Shown: positions 6,754-14,433 of the stretch, piece by piece
Numbering within the stretch: position 1 is the stretch's first letter
How the letters are laid out: each line of letters begins with the position of its first letter
NCBI GenBank assembly: GCA_022822685.1
Contig: JAJEAQ010000641.1
Coordinates: 1 to 17,088, forward strand
DNA from: Trichodesmium sp. jk18x7bins.61
Lineage (GTDB): Bacteria; Cyanobacteriota; Cyanobacteriia; Cyanobacteriales; Microcoleaceae
Direction: 5' to 3'
DNA length: 17,088 nucleotides
Notes under the pieces: model-generated
What the model saw: only the letters and a program-made list of their open reading frames with translations
Told to the model about the DNA's origin: nothing
Database searches by the model: none
Translations under genes and position numbers: made by a program

Positions 6754-8028
6754 TCAATTTTTCCCTCTACCCAAAATATTACTAAAAAACTCAATTGTAT
6801 CTTTCAAAGCAACAATAAAAGCATCAATATCATCACAAGTATTATAAAAATATAAACTAGCCCTAGCAGTGGATGAAATCTTCAAATATTTATGCAAAGG
6901 TTGAGCGCAATGATGACCTGAACGAATCGCTACACCAGCTTCATCTAACATTGTTGATAAATCATTAGGGTGAAGATTTTCTATTGTAAAAGATGCTAAT
7001 GCTGCCCTACCTTCACCATTGATATTTGGTTTTGGCCCGTAAATAGTAACTCCGGGAATCTGGCACAATCTTTCAAATAAATAAGCAGCTAATTCTACTT
7101 CATAGTTATGGATTTTTTCCATTCCTATATTTGTGAGATAATCTACTGCTGCACCGAGAGCGATCGCTTCTCCAATAGCTGGCGTTCCTGCTTCAAATTT
7201 ATGAGGCAATTCAGCATAAGTGGAATGGTCAAAAAATACCTCGGCAATCATTTCACCTCCTCCTAAAAATGGAGGCATTGCCTCTAGCAAATCTAACTTT
7301 CCATACAAAAAACCAATACCAGTAGGAGCACACATTTTATGACCAGAAGCTACTAACCAATCACAATCTATTGCCTGTACGTCTACGATAGTATGAGGTA
7401 CACTTTGGCAAGCATCTACTAAAACTTTTGCCTCATTTTGATGAGCAATCGTGCAGATTTCTTTGACTGGATTAATACAACCTAAAACATTAGAAACATG
7501 GGCAACTGCTACTAACTTAGTTCTGTCTGAAACTAGGCTTTGATATTGTTCAAAATCAAATTCTCCCGTCTCAGTCAACTCGACAAATTTTAAAACTACT
7601 CCAGTTTTTTGAGCAATCATTTGCCAGGGCACAAAATTACTATGATGTTCCATAACTGAGATAATAATTTCATCCCCTGACTTGAGATTATTTAACCCCC
7701 AGGAATAAGCCACTAAATTAACAGCTTCACTGGCATTACGAGTATAAACAATTTCATTCCGCGATGCTGCATTAACAAAAGCAGCTACTTTATCTCTTGC
7801 CTCCTCATAAGCATCTGTTGCTTTAGAGCTTAAAGTGTGAATTCCCCGATGCACATTAGAATTATATCTGAGGTAATATTCTTGCCAGGCATTAATAACC
7901 GCTAGGGGTTTTTGGGAAGTTGCAGCACTATCTAAATAAACCAGCGGTTTACCATTTATTTCCTGATTTAAAATCGGAAAATCTGTTCGTATTTTTTCAC
8001 CTAAAGTTTTCTCTTTGATAATAGTCAT
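6754..8028 (-). CDS. sufS: Cysteine desulfurase SufS
   Basis: A PLP enzyme (class V aminotransferase fold, group II desulfurase) that removes sulfur from L-cysteine as an enzyme persulfide, releasing alanine, and feeds the SufBCD scaffold. The 424-residue length is normal. Visible active-site features: HH at 128-129 (MEHHSNFVPWQ), D205 and Q208 (VDACQS), the PLP Schiff-base Lys231 (ASGHKMCAPTG), and the catalytic Cys374 in RSGHHCAQP, the short-loop arrangement of SufS-type enzymes. The ATG has an AGGA about 13 nt upstream. It is the last gene of the operon but is separated from sufD by 729 bp of repeats, an unusually large gap that may uncouple its expression from sufBCD. No lesions seen. Confidence 0.97.
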   Translation of the reverse strand: MTIIKEKTLGEKIRTDFPILNQEINGKPLVYLDSAATSQKPLAVINAWQEYYLRYNSNVHRGIHTLSSKATDAYEEARDKVAAFVNAASRNEIVYTRNASEAVNLVAYSWGLNNLKSGDEIIISVMEHHSNFVPWQMIAQKTGVVLKFVELTETGEFDFEQYQSLVSDRTKLVAVAHVSNVLGCINPVKEICTIAHQNEAKVLVDACQSVPHTIVDVQAIDCDWLVASGHKMCAPTGIGFLYGKLDLLEAMPPFLGGGEMIAEVFFDHSTYAELPHKFEAGTPAIGEAIALGAAVDYLTNIGMEKIHNYEVELAAYLFERLCQIPGVTIYGPKPNINGEGRAALASFTIENLHPNDLSTMLDEAGVAIRSGHHCAQPLHKYLKISSTARASLYFYNTCDDIDAFIVALKDTIEFFSNILGRGKN

Positions 8029-8130
8029 TTGTCTTGTAATTCCTAATTTTTTTATAACTTACTTTAACTCGCTTCACTCGTTTTGCTGTGCCACATAAAA
8101 TGCGTAGTAATCTGTTAGCAAAGGTAGTAT

Positions 8131-8215
8131 ATGTAGTAGGTTTGATTGAGGAATGTAGCTTGCTTCCAGAAGGGGAACCCAACAGATATAGATATTTAGT
8201 TGGATTGTGTTAGGG
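8131..8215. repeat. Degenerate AACCCAACA-family hairpin repeat
   Basis: GTAGTAGGTTTGATTGAGGAA at the left, GGGGAACCCAACAG in the middle and TTAGTTGGATTGTGTTAGGG at the right follow the arm order of the family at 186-280, with more mismatches. Confidence 0.5.
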
Positions 8216-8296
8216 CTTAATCCCATCTAAAATACTCTCTCTACCAGGAGCAATAAGAGTCAAATCAGCTGTGAAACTTTCAACCATCAAGCTTTA

Positions 8297-8324
8297 GTTT
8301 GGTTAAGCTCTAGCTTAACCAAAC
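8297..8324. other. Perfect 12-bp-stem hairpin in the sufD-sufS gap
   Basis: GTTTGGTTAAGC (8297-8308), loop TCTA, then GCTTAACCAAAC (8313-8324). No T-run follows on either strand, so it is not a standard Rho-independent terminator. On the suf transcript it could protect or process mRNA ends between sufD and sufS. Confidence 0.6.
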
Positions 8325-8372
8325 CGGTAATACTGTGAGATCATGTTGCCTAATAACTTAGAATAAATCTTT

Positions 8373-8637
8373 GTTTGTAGTTGGGATGCGGCGCCCTAAC
8401 TATAGCGTTTTTCACAAATTGTGGAGACATAACTACTGACTTTTACCTTTAAACCTAAGCTTCTTTCCTCTAAGGAAATCAAAGCTTCTATAAGAGTTAT
8501 CATATTGGTGAGGTAAAAAGATTTGTAGTTTTGGATACTTGGAAATCGGGAGTCGTCCGCCAGAGTCAAATCAAAGAGTATCTTACTAACTTGAGAAATG
8601 CTATATAAATCTATAGCGCCGCATCGCAACTACGAGC
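8373..8637. repeat. 265-bp segment bounded by inverted short repeats (possible MITE)
   Basis: The left end is GTTTGTAGTTGGGATGCGGC followed by GCC (8373-8395). The right end (8616-8637) is GCGCCGCATCGCAACTACGAGC, its inverse with three differences. Both inner edges continue with a CTATAG-like motif. The interior carries no recognisable gene. It may be a non-autonomous mobile element or two independent copies of a common short repeat. Confidence 0.4.
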
Positions 8638-8757
8638 CAACTACGAGCCTTATTGTCAGTGCTTTACAAACATGATATGAAATTTCCCACCTGCTCTTTT
8701 TTCTAATTTCATAAATTTTGAATCAAAGTATTCTATCAACTAGCTTTCTTCCTTCTT

Positions 8758-10128
8758 TTAAAATTTACAAGCGACACATTGTTTTAAAATGTGCTGCAAA
8801 GAAGATAGGGGCAACTTGTTAATGATTTCTACTGCAAAAGCATCAATTAATAAGTTGCGACTTACCTCTTGACTCAAGCCTCGACTTTGCAAATAAAACA
8901 CCTCATCATCATCCAACTGACTAACAGTTGCTCCATGAGAACATTGAACATTATCTGCAATAATTTCTAACTGAGGCTTTGTATCAACCCGCCCACCAGA
9001 AGACAGTAACAAATTACGATTTAACTGGGAAGCATTAGTCAACTGTGCAGTTTGAGAAACATAAACTTTGCCATTAAATACAGAATGGGCTTTGTCATCA
9101 ACAATGCACTTGTAAAGTTGCTTAGTTACACCGTGAGGATGATTCAAAGTAATAGCGCTGTGAGTATCAGTTTCTTGTTCATTGCCAATAAAAACCAAAC
9201 CATAAAGATTAGTTTCTGTAGCAGCACTCATTTGAGAGACTTCCAGATTATGACGAGATAACCTTGCCCCTAAATGGATTGCATTACAGGTATAGTGACT
9301 ATTTTGAGCTTGAGCGATCGCTGTCTTGCCGATATGAAATGCTGCACCCGCATCTCGCTGTAACCGAGTATGATTAATTTCGGCATTTTCCCCCACCCAT
9401 ATTTCTGTCACCGTATTTGTTAGATAGGGTAGAGAAGTAGGCGCTTCTGGGCAAATCACCTCCGCAGTCACGCAATGCTCTACTATTGTAGCACTACTAC
9501 CACCTTCCGCCACTACCAAGCAACGGTGCTGAGTCAATATCGGCACTTCAGTTTGAGTAGTAATAAATAGTAGATGTATTGGTTTTGGCGCGACCTGATT
9601 TTTCGGCAACCATACCACTGCTGCATCAGTTAAGCCAGCAGTATTCAGGGCGGTAAATATTTCTTGGCTTCCCAGTTGTTGCGCCAAATAATCTCTAATT
9701 TTTCCTTGATATTGGGGAGGTAGCTGCCCTAAATTTCCCACAAATACTTGATTTGTCAAACCCGTCAACGATGACAACTTAGGTGCAAATACCCCATTCA
9801 CAAATACCAATCTACTATCTGTTGCTTCTGGCAAAACAAACGGAGCGATATTCAAAGCATCCAAATTTACTGGTGCAGGTGCTTGAAAATCTAGCTTCAT
9901 CATTGGGGATAAATCAGTAAACCGCCATTCTTCATCTCGCTTAGTAGGAAGAGCCAACTCACGCACCCATGTAGCTGCGCGAGCGCGAATCTGCTCTAAC
10001 CAAGCTGCCATATTTGCATCTAAAGGAAACTCTGGGGGTACAGTTGGAGAAACTCCCTTACAGGATGCTTCCAGTAACTTGCCTAAATAAGATATCTCTG
10101 GTTTTACAGACACCTGCATACTTTTCAC
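8758..10128 (-). CDS. sufD: Fe-S cluster scaffold subunit SufD
   Basis: SufD pairs with SufB in the SufB-SufC2-SufD cytoplasmic scaffold on which clusters are built. The 456-residue protein has the helical N-terminal part (KRDEEWRFTDLSPM, about 63-76), a central beta-helix and the UPF0051 C-terminal domain. CSHGATVSQLDDDEVFYL (396-413) contains His398, corresponding to the E. coli SufD His (H360) implicated in de novo assembly. The frame starts with GTG at 10128 and overlaps the sufC TGA by four bases (GTGA), which indicates translational coupling. An ATG three codons later (10119) is an alternative, and GGGGG at the end of sufC can serve as SD for either. Intact. Confidence 0.96.
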   Translation of the reverse strand: MKSMQVSVKPEISYLGKLLEASCKGVSPTVPPEFPLDANMAAWLEQIRARAATWVRELALPTKRDEEWRFTDLSPMMKLDFQAPAPVNLDALNIAPFVLPEATDSRLVFVNGVFAPKLSSLTGLTNQVFVGNLGQLPPQYQGKIRDYLAQQLGSQEIFTALNTAGLTDAAVVWLPKNQVAPKPIHLLFITTQTEVPILTQHRCLVVAEGGSSATIVEHCVTAEVICPEAPTSLPYLTNTVTEIWVGENAEINHTRLQRDAGAAFHIGKTAIAQAQNSHYTCNAIHLGARLSRHNLEVSQMSAATETNLYGLVFIGNEQETDTHSAITLNHPHGVTKQLYKCIVDDKAHSVFNGKVYVSQTAQLTNASQLNRNLLLSSGGRVDTKPQLEIIADNVQCSHGATVSQLDDDEVFYLQSRGLSQEVSRNLLIDAFAVEIINKLPLSSLQHILKQCVACKF

Positions 10129-10907
10129 GCCCCCACTTTTGCCGCTGCAATCATATCATCGTAACCTGTTTCTTCTAGTTCTAATGCTAGTTCTTTTGTA
10201 CCAGTCTTGATAATCCTACCACTTTCCATCACATGCACAAAATCTGGCACAATATAATTCAACAATCGCTGATAATGAGTAATCACTAACATCGAATTTG
10301 ATTCATTTGCTAATTGATTTACCCCATTGGCCACGATTCTCAAAGCATCAATATCTAAGCCGGAATCTGTCTCATCTAAAATTGCTAATTTCGGCTCCAA
10401 TAATGCCATTTGTAATATTTCATTTCGTTTCTTTTCTCCACCAGAAAAACCTTCATTGACACTGCGGTATAAAAATTCTGGTTTCATCTTAACAACATCT
10501 AATTTATCCCGCACCAAATCATCAAAATCAAAAGGCTCTAATTCTTCTAATCCTTGATGTTTTTGTTTAGCATTATAAGCCACTCGCAAAAAATCTAAAT
10601 TACTCACACCAGGAATTTCTAGAGGATATTGAAATGCCAAAAAAACTCCATTCAATGAACGTTCTTCTGGCTCCAGAACCAATAATTTTTTGCCTAAAAA
10701 TGTCACGTCTCCACCCGTCACCTCATAGGCAGGATGACCTGATAATACTTTAGAAAAGGTACTTTTCCCAGAACCATTCGGTCCCATAATTGCATGGATT
10801 TCTCCTGCTTTTATCTCCAGATTTAAACCTTTAAGAATTTCTTTCCCTTCTACATTAGCTGTTAAGTTCTTAACAGATAATATAACCTCACTATTTTCCT
10901 TAATCAT
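10125..10907 (-). CDS. sufC: Fe-S assembly ATPase SufC
   Basis: SufC is the ABC-type ATPase of the SufBCD complex; ATP-driven dimerisation reshapes SufB-SufD to form the cluster. The 260 residues contain all ABC motifs: Walker A GPNGSGKST (42-50), Q-loop Gln93 (AFQYPLEIPG), signature FSGGEKKR (154-161), Walker B LAILDETDSGLD (175-186) with catalytic Glu179, and the H-loop His211 (ITHYQRLL). DETDSGLD replaces the usual DEPTSGLD, as is typical of SufC. The ATG has a good SD (AGAGGT, 4 nt upstream). A four-base overlap joins it to sufD. A 280-bp repeat-bearing gap separates it from sufB. Confidence 0.98.
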   Translation of the reverse strand: MIKENSEVILSVKNLTANVEGKEILKGLNLEIKAGEIHAIMGPNGSGKSTFSKVLSGHPAYEVTGGDVTFLGKKLLVLEPEERSLNGVFLAFQYPLEIPGVSNLDFLRVAYNAKQKHQGLEELEPFDFDDLVRDKLDVVKMKPEFLYRSVNEGFSGGEKKRNEILQMALLEPKLAILDETDSGLDIDALRIVANGVNQLANESNSMLVITHYQRLLNYIVPDFVHVMESGRIIKTGTKELALELEETGYDDMIAAAKVGA

Positions 10908-10994
10908 CTTTACCTCTAATCTGAACAGTCCTGAAATTTTTGGGGAACTTGTATCATGTCTAATTAAGTTCTTGCAATAAAAAAAATTAGTTGA

Positions 10995-11172
10995 TATAGG
11001 TGGGGTTGAGGAACGTTGAGCCTGTCGCCGACATGAACGCGGAGCGTCTCTGAAAGAAAAAACCCAACAACCAATAATATTATGACAACTATCCCCTACT
11101 CAAATACTAACAGGAACGTTAACTCCTATAGTTCTACATTTTTGTTGGGTGGCGTTGACAGTTCACCCTACT
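10995..11172. repeat. AACCCAACA-family hairpin repeat between sufB and sufC
   Basis: ATAGGTGGGGTTGAGGAACG at the left, AAAACCCAACA (11059-11069) and TTTTTGTTGGGT (11139-11150) as inner arms, and TTCACCCTACTTA at the right match the family at 186-280 and 5207-5449. The segment lies 16 bp past the sufB stop, within the operon transcript, where it could fold and influence mRNA stability or read-through. Confidence 0.65.
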
Positions 11173-11187
11173 TACAGTTTCGTGATT

Positions 11188-12624
11188 TTATCCCACTGTA
11201 CCTTCCAGCTTCAAACTCAATAATTTATCCGCTTCCACAGCAAATTCCATGGGTAACTCATTAAACACATCCTTACAGAAACCACTAATAATCATAGAGA
11301 CTGCATCCTCAGCAGAAATACCCCGTTGAGCAAAATAAAAAAGTTGGTCTTCGCCAATTTTAGAAGTAGAAGCTTCATGCTCAACTTTAGTAGTATTATT
11401 GTCTACTTGAATATAAGGAAAAGTATTTGCTTGAGCGCGATCGCCAATTAACATTGAATCACATTGAGAATAATTCCGCGCTCCCTGAGCATTAGATCCC
11501 ATTTTCACCAAGCCACGATAACTATTAGCAGAATTTCCAGCAGAAATACCTTTAGAAATAATTGTACTGCGGGTATTTCTACCAACATGCACCATTTTTG
11601 TACCTGTATCTGCTTGCTGCTTATTATTAGTCAGAGCCACTGAATAAAATTCTCCTACCGAGTTGTCTCCTACTAAAACGCAACTAGGATATTTCCAAGT
11701 AATAGCAGAGCCAGTTTCTACTTGCGTCCAAGAAATTTTAGAATTTTCCCCTTTACACAAACCGCGTTTAGTCACAAAATTATAAATACCACCTTTACCA
11801 TTTTCGTCTCCTGCAAACCAGTTTTGCACAGTAGAATATTTGATTTCAGCATGATCGAGAGTGACAAGCTCAACTACAGCAGCATGAAGTTGATTCGTGT
11901 CGAACATTGGGGCTGTACAACCTTCAAGATAAGTGACAGAACTACCTTCCTCAGCTACAATTAAAGTACGCTCAAACTGACCAGAATCACCGTTGTTTAT
12001 CCGGAAGTAGGTGGATAAATCCATTGGGCATGTCACTCCTTTGGGAATAAACACAAAGGAGCCATCGCTAAATACGGCAGAGTTGAGAGCCGCAAAGAAA
12101 TTATCCCCCACTGGTACAACACTACCAAGATATTTTTCCACTAATTCTGGATGCTCTTTCACTGCTTCAGAAATAGAACAGAAAATCACCCCCTCCTTAG
12201 CCAGTTTCTCCTTGAAAGTTGTAGCGATAGAGACACTATCGAATACAGCATCTACAGCAACGTTACTCAAACGCTTCTGTTCTGAGAGCGGAATGCCCAA
12301 TTTCTCAAAAGTCTCCAGCAAGGTGGGATCTACTTCATCTAAGCTTTTTTTCTTGTCTTGAACTTTTGGAGCTGAGTAGTAGACGATATTTTGGTAGTCT
12401 ATTTTTGGATAGCCAACGTGAGCCCAGTTTGGCTCTTTCATTTGCAGCCACTTCCTATATGCTTTCAGGCGAAAGTTGAGCATGAATTCTGGCTCTTCCT
12501 TTTTGGCAGAGATGAGACGAACTATGTCTTCATTAAGTCCGCGAGGAATAGTTTCTGATTCTATGTTGGTGACGAAACCATACTTATAGGGTTGATTGAC
12601 TAAGGTTTTAACTTTAGTAGTCAT
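11188..12624 (-). CDS. sufB: Fe-S cluster scaffold subunit SufB
   Basis: SufB is the main scaffold subunit that accepts persulfide sulfur and holds the nascent cluster. It is 478 residues, normal for the family and highly conserved. Features: N-terminal GLNEDIVRLISAKKEEPEF (29-47), LKAYRKWLQMKEPNW (53-67), the central beta-helix, and the C-terminal block RNYSQCDSMLIGD (383-395), where Cys388 matches the essential E. coli Cys405. VEHEAST (414-420) and IGEDQLFYFAQRGIS (423-437) follow. It is the first gene of the operon, divergent from sufR, and its promoter overlaps the SufR operator region. The ATG has AGGA about 12 nt upstream. Intact. Confidence 0.98.
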   Translation of the reverse strand: MTTKVKTLVNQPYKYGFVTNIESETIPRGLNEDIVRLISAKKEEPEFMLNFRLKAYRKWLQMKEPNWAHVGYPKIDYQNIVYYSAPKVQDKKKSLDEVDPTLLETFEKLGIPLSEQKRLSNVAVDAVFDSVSIATTFKEKLAKEGVIFCSISEAVKEHPELVEKYLGSVVPVGDNFFAALNSAVFSDGSFVFIPKGVTCPMDLSTYFRINNGDSGQFERTLIVAEEGSSVTYLEGCTAPMFDTNQLHAAVVELVTLDHAEIKYSTVQNWFAGDENGKGGIYNFVTKRGLCKGENSKISWTQVETGSAITWKYPSCVLVGDNSVGEFYSVALTNNKQQADTGTKMVHVGRNTRSTIISKGISAGNSANSYRGLVKMGSNAQGARNYSQCDSMLIGDRAQANTFPYIQVDNNTTKVEHEASTSKIGEDQLFYFAQRGISAEDAVSMIISGFCKDVFNELPMEFAVEADKLLSLKLEGTVG

Positions 12625-12696
12625 TGTACACTGTTCCTAGTTATATTTACTTAATTAGTCATTACAGAGCCTTTAGTGGCCTTTTTTTCAATTAAA

Positions 12697-12710
12697 CAAC
12701 TTATTTGTTG
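12697..12710. promoter_or_regulatory. SufR operator, perfect CAAC-N6-GTTG
   Basis: CAACTTATTTGTTG matches exactly the inverted repeat CAAC-N6-GTTG described for SufR in Synechocystis. It lies 73 bp from the sufB start and 73 bp from the sufR ATG chosen here. Confidence 0.8.
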
Positions 12711-12736
12711 CTTAAGTCTATTTTAGGTTACATTAA

Positions 12737-12750
12737 CAACAGTCATATTG
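12737..12750. promoter_or_regulatory. Second SufR operator, CAAC-N6-ATTG (one mismatch)
   Basis: CAACAGTCATATTG has the same spacing with one mismatch in the right arm. It is 40 bp from the perfect box, about four helical turns, and nearer to sufR, so it may serve autoregulation. Confidence 0.55.
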
Positions 12751-12782
12751 TCAAAGTCAGATTCAAATATTTTTTTAACAAG

Positions 12783-13505
12783 ATGGAAACGACTCAACAG
12801 AATTCGACCAAGCAAGGAATCCTACAACATCTAATGAAGCAAACTCAAGCGAAAGCTTTGGAGTTAGCTGAATCCTTAGAAATCAGCCCCCAAGCCATAC
12901 GTCGCCATTTGAAGGATTTAGAAGCCGAAGGACTAATTACATATAAATCAGTACAAACAGGAATGGGCAGGCCACAACATATCTATGAATTGACAACTCA
13001 GGGACGTGATCGCTTTCCCCATAATTATGATGAATTTGCCATTTCTTTCCTCGATACCTTGGCAGAAACTATTGGCCATGACCAACTTAGTCAAGTGTTC
13101 CAGAAACAATGGCAGCGCAAGGCCATCCACTATCGTCAACTACTAGGGACAGGTTCAGTCCAAGAGCGCCTAGCTAATTTGGTACAACTCCGTAAAGCTG
13201 AGGGTTTTATGGCAGAGTGGTATCCTGTAGGAACTCAGCAAGTTAAAAGTGATAATACTTCCTTACAGAAAATAGAAGCACCTCAGTTAAATGTTGAGCG
13301 TTACATATTTATGGAACACAACTGCGCTATCTCCAGCGTGGCCGAATCTTTTCCTAGTGTTTGTGGCCATGAATTAGAGATGTTTAGTGCAGTACTGCCT
13401 GATTGTACTGTGGAGCGAACTCACTGGATTGTTAATGGAGAACATCGTTGTGGTTATTTAATTACTTTCGTTAATCAAGACTCAGAAATCAAAAGTCAAA
13501 AATAA
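12783..13505 (+). CDS. sufR: Fe-S-sensing transcriptional repressor SufR
   Basis: SufR is a DeoR-like winged-helix repressor of sufBCDS that binds DNA in its [4Fe-4S]-loaded form and releases it when clusters are short. From the ATG at 12783 it is 240 residues. The N-terminal HTH spans about 12-52 (AKALELAESLEISPQAIRRH), followed by the wing (GRPQHIYELT). The C-terminal part has cysteines at 181, 194, 208 and 223, giving exactly the CX12CX13CX14C spacing of cyanobacterial SufR. A longer frame with a TTG at 12705 would place the operators inside the coding region and adds 26 residues unlike the family, so I prefer the ATG, despite a poor SD. The next gene starts 106 bp downstream with no terminator between. 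Confidence 0.95.
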   Translation: METTQQNSTKQGILQHLMKQTQAKALELAESLEISPQAIRRHLKDLEAEGLITYKSVQTGMGRPQHIYELTTQGRDRFPHNYDEFAISFLDTLAETIGHDQLSQVFQKQWQRKAIHYRQLLGTGSVQERLANLVQLRKAEGFMAEWYPVGTQQVKSDNTSLQKIEAPQLNVERYIFMEHNCAISSVAESFPSVCGHELEMFSAVLPDCTVERTHWIVNGEHRCGYLITFVNQDSEIKSQK

Positions 13506-13611
13506 TAGAAATTGATAATTTTTATATTTCAATCTCTTTGACTTTCAGTTTTGCCAGAGGTGAAATAAATCTACCCCCTCATATCAGTCAAAAATCTGAG
13601 AGGAGAATTTT

Positions 13612-14019
13612 TTGGCCAATTTTAAAAATATAAAATCAAAAATGAATATGCAACCTGCTACAGAATTTTTAACTCCAGAGGAATCTGCTCAAGTTGACGG
13701 AGCGCTTCTGACTTCTAAGAAAAAGTTTTCAACGCGATTAGCCATTTATGCTTTGAGGTGTCTCAGGCAAATAGCAGAGGAAACAGATTTAGCTCCAGAG
13801 GAAATACCATCCGAACAGATAACTACTTGGATTCAAAAGGATGAGAATATTAAACAACAATTAGAAGTAGATGCTAGCTTTGAAAACTTTTTTACCAGAT
13901 TAGTCATGTCCTCTTTAGGTCCTTTAAAGCAGGTCTCTCAAGAATTTGGTGTACCACTTCAGGATTTAACGGTGCAGCAGGTGGTTAAGTGGTTTGAGAA
14001 AGAAGGGAAAATTGAGTGA
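13612..14019 (+). CDS. Conserved small protein with an internal domain duplication
   Basis: 135 residues, function unknown. The TTG start at 13612 is favoured because GAGAGGAG (13598-13605) sits 6 nt upstream; ATGs at 13642 and 13648 have no SD. After a polar N-terminus, residues 39-77 and 93-131 are two diverged copies of one unit: F-x-T-R-L at the start, L-x-x-L-(R/K)-Q-(I/V) in the middle, and Q-(I/V)-x-x-W-(I/F)-x-K at the end. That is about 11 identities in 39 with many conservative changes. Each unit is predicted helical, so the protein may be a two-lobed helical bundle. There is no signal peptide or membrane segment. It follows sufR on the same strand and may be cotranscribed with it. 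I do not recognise a named family. Confidence 0.75.
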   Translation: MANFKNIKSKMNMQPATEFLTPEESAQVDGALLTSKKKFSTRLAIYALRCLRQIAEETDLAPEEIPSEQITTWIQKDENIKQQLEVDASFENFFTRLVMSSLGPLKQVSQEFGVPLQDLTVQQVVKWFEKEGKIE

Positions 14020-14098
14020 ATTTCAGCCAGTCATTGACAAGAAAAAAATGGCCATTTGAGCCAGCTCTAGACAAACAAAAAAAAAATTGTTGAGGGGG

Positions 14099-14127
14099 TT
14101 GACATTTAGGAAAAAGGTGTTTATAGT
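14099..14127 (+). promoter_or_regulatory. Consensus sigma-70-type promoter for the orphan 5S rRNA
   Basis: TTGACA (14099-14104), a 17-bp spacer, then TATAGT (14122-14127): a perfect -35, optimal spacing and a near-perfect -10. Transcription would start near 14134, leaving a leader of about 75 nt to be removed from the 5S rRNA. Confidence 0.8.
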
Positions 14128-14209
14128 AATAAATATGAAGGAAAAGAAAACGCCGAGTAACTCAAAAGGTTAAAGGCAAATATAATTAAGTTATCTAGTT
14201 ATAAACTTT

Positions 14210-14327
14210 TCCTGGTGTCTATGACGTAGTGGAACCACTCCGATCCATCCCGAACTCGGAAGTTAAACGCTATGGTGGCGAAGATACTTGGTGGGTAGCT
14301 GCCTGGTAAAATAGCACGATGCCAGGG
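14210..14327 (+). rRNA. rrf: 5S ribosomal RNA (orphan, divergent copy)
   Basis: About 118 nt. The 5' end TCCTGGTGTCTATG pairs with the 3' end CGATGCCAGGG to form helix I. GGAACCACTCCGATCC, ATCCCGAACTCGG and AAGTTAAAC are the universal loop regions, and AAAATAGC is the cyanobacterial 3' motif. Helix II can form as CGTAG/CTATG, and the terminal hairpin as GGTGG/CTGCC with wobble pairs. Compared with my memory of Nostoc-type 5S, it lacks one C in the C-rich loop (GATCC-AT rather than GATCCCAT) and differs in the AAGTTAAAC region. No 16S, 23S or tRNA genes flank it; it has its own promoter and terminator. Confidence 0.92.
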
Positions 14328-14337
14328 TAAAAATAAA

Positions 14338-14377
14338 CTAAGGCTCTCTCAACGATACGAGGGAGCCTTAGTTTTTT
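14338..14377 (+). terminator. Rho-independent terminator of the 5S unit
   Basis: CTAAGGCTCTCTC (14338-14350) and GAGGGAGCCTTAG (14359-14371) form a 13-bp stem with one G-T wobble and an 8-nt loop, followed by TTTTTT (14372-14377). Confidence 0.88.
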
Positions 14378-14433
14378 GGTGAGTTTCAGAATTTATACTA
14401 TAGCAAGTCGCTCTCGCCTTTGAATTTGGTATA

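Larger units (their letters stand above)
8029..8757. other. Repeat-filled gap between sufD and sufS
   Basis: This 729-bp gap lies inside the suf operon. It contains an AACCCAACA-family repeat (about 8131-8215), a perfect 12-bp-stem hairpin (8297-8324) and a 265-bp segment bounded by inverted short repeats (8373-8637), followed by a tandem 11-bp duplication CAACTACGAGC (8627-8648). One minus-strand frame inside the bounded segment (8396-8629) starts within the repeat itself and matches nothing I know. Confidence 0.6.
12625..12782. promoter_or_regulatory. Divergent sufB/sufR control region
   Basis: This 158-bp region separates sufB (minus) from sufR (plus). It carries the two candidate SufR operators listed separately. 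By analogy with Synechocystis, where SufR binds between sufR and sufBCDS and represses the operon, both promoters should sit here; I could not place either -10/-35 pair with confidence. Confidence 0.75.

Noticed and set aside
8297..8324. Rho-independent terminator between sufD and sufS
   Set aside because: The stem is perfect but no T-run follows on the minus (transcribed) strand, so I list it only as a hairpin.
8396..8629. A 77-codon minus-strand frame between sufD and sufS
   Set aside because: Its first codons lie in the GCGCCGCATC repeat and it fills the interior of the repeat-bounded segment. No domain and no SD.
12705..12782. N-terminal extension of SufR from a TTG start
   Set aside because: The extra 26 residues do not resemble SufR, and coding there would cover both operators and the promoter. 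The ATG at 12783 gives the normal length.
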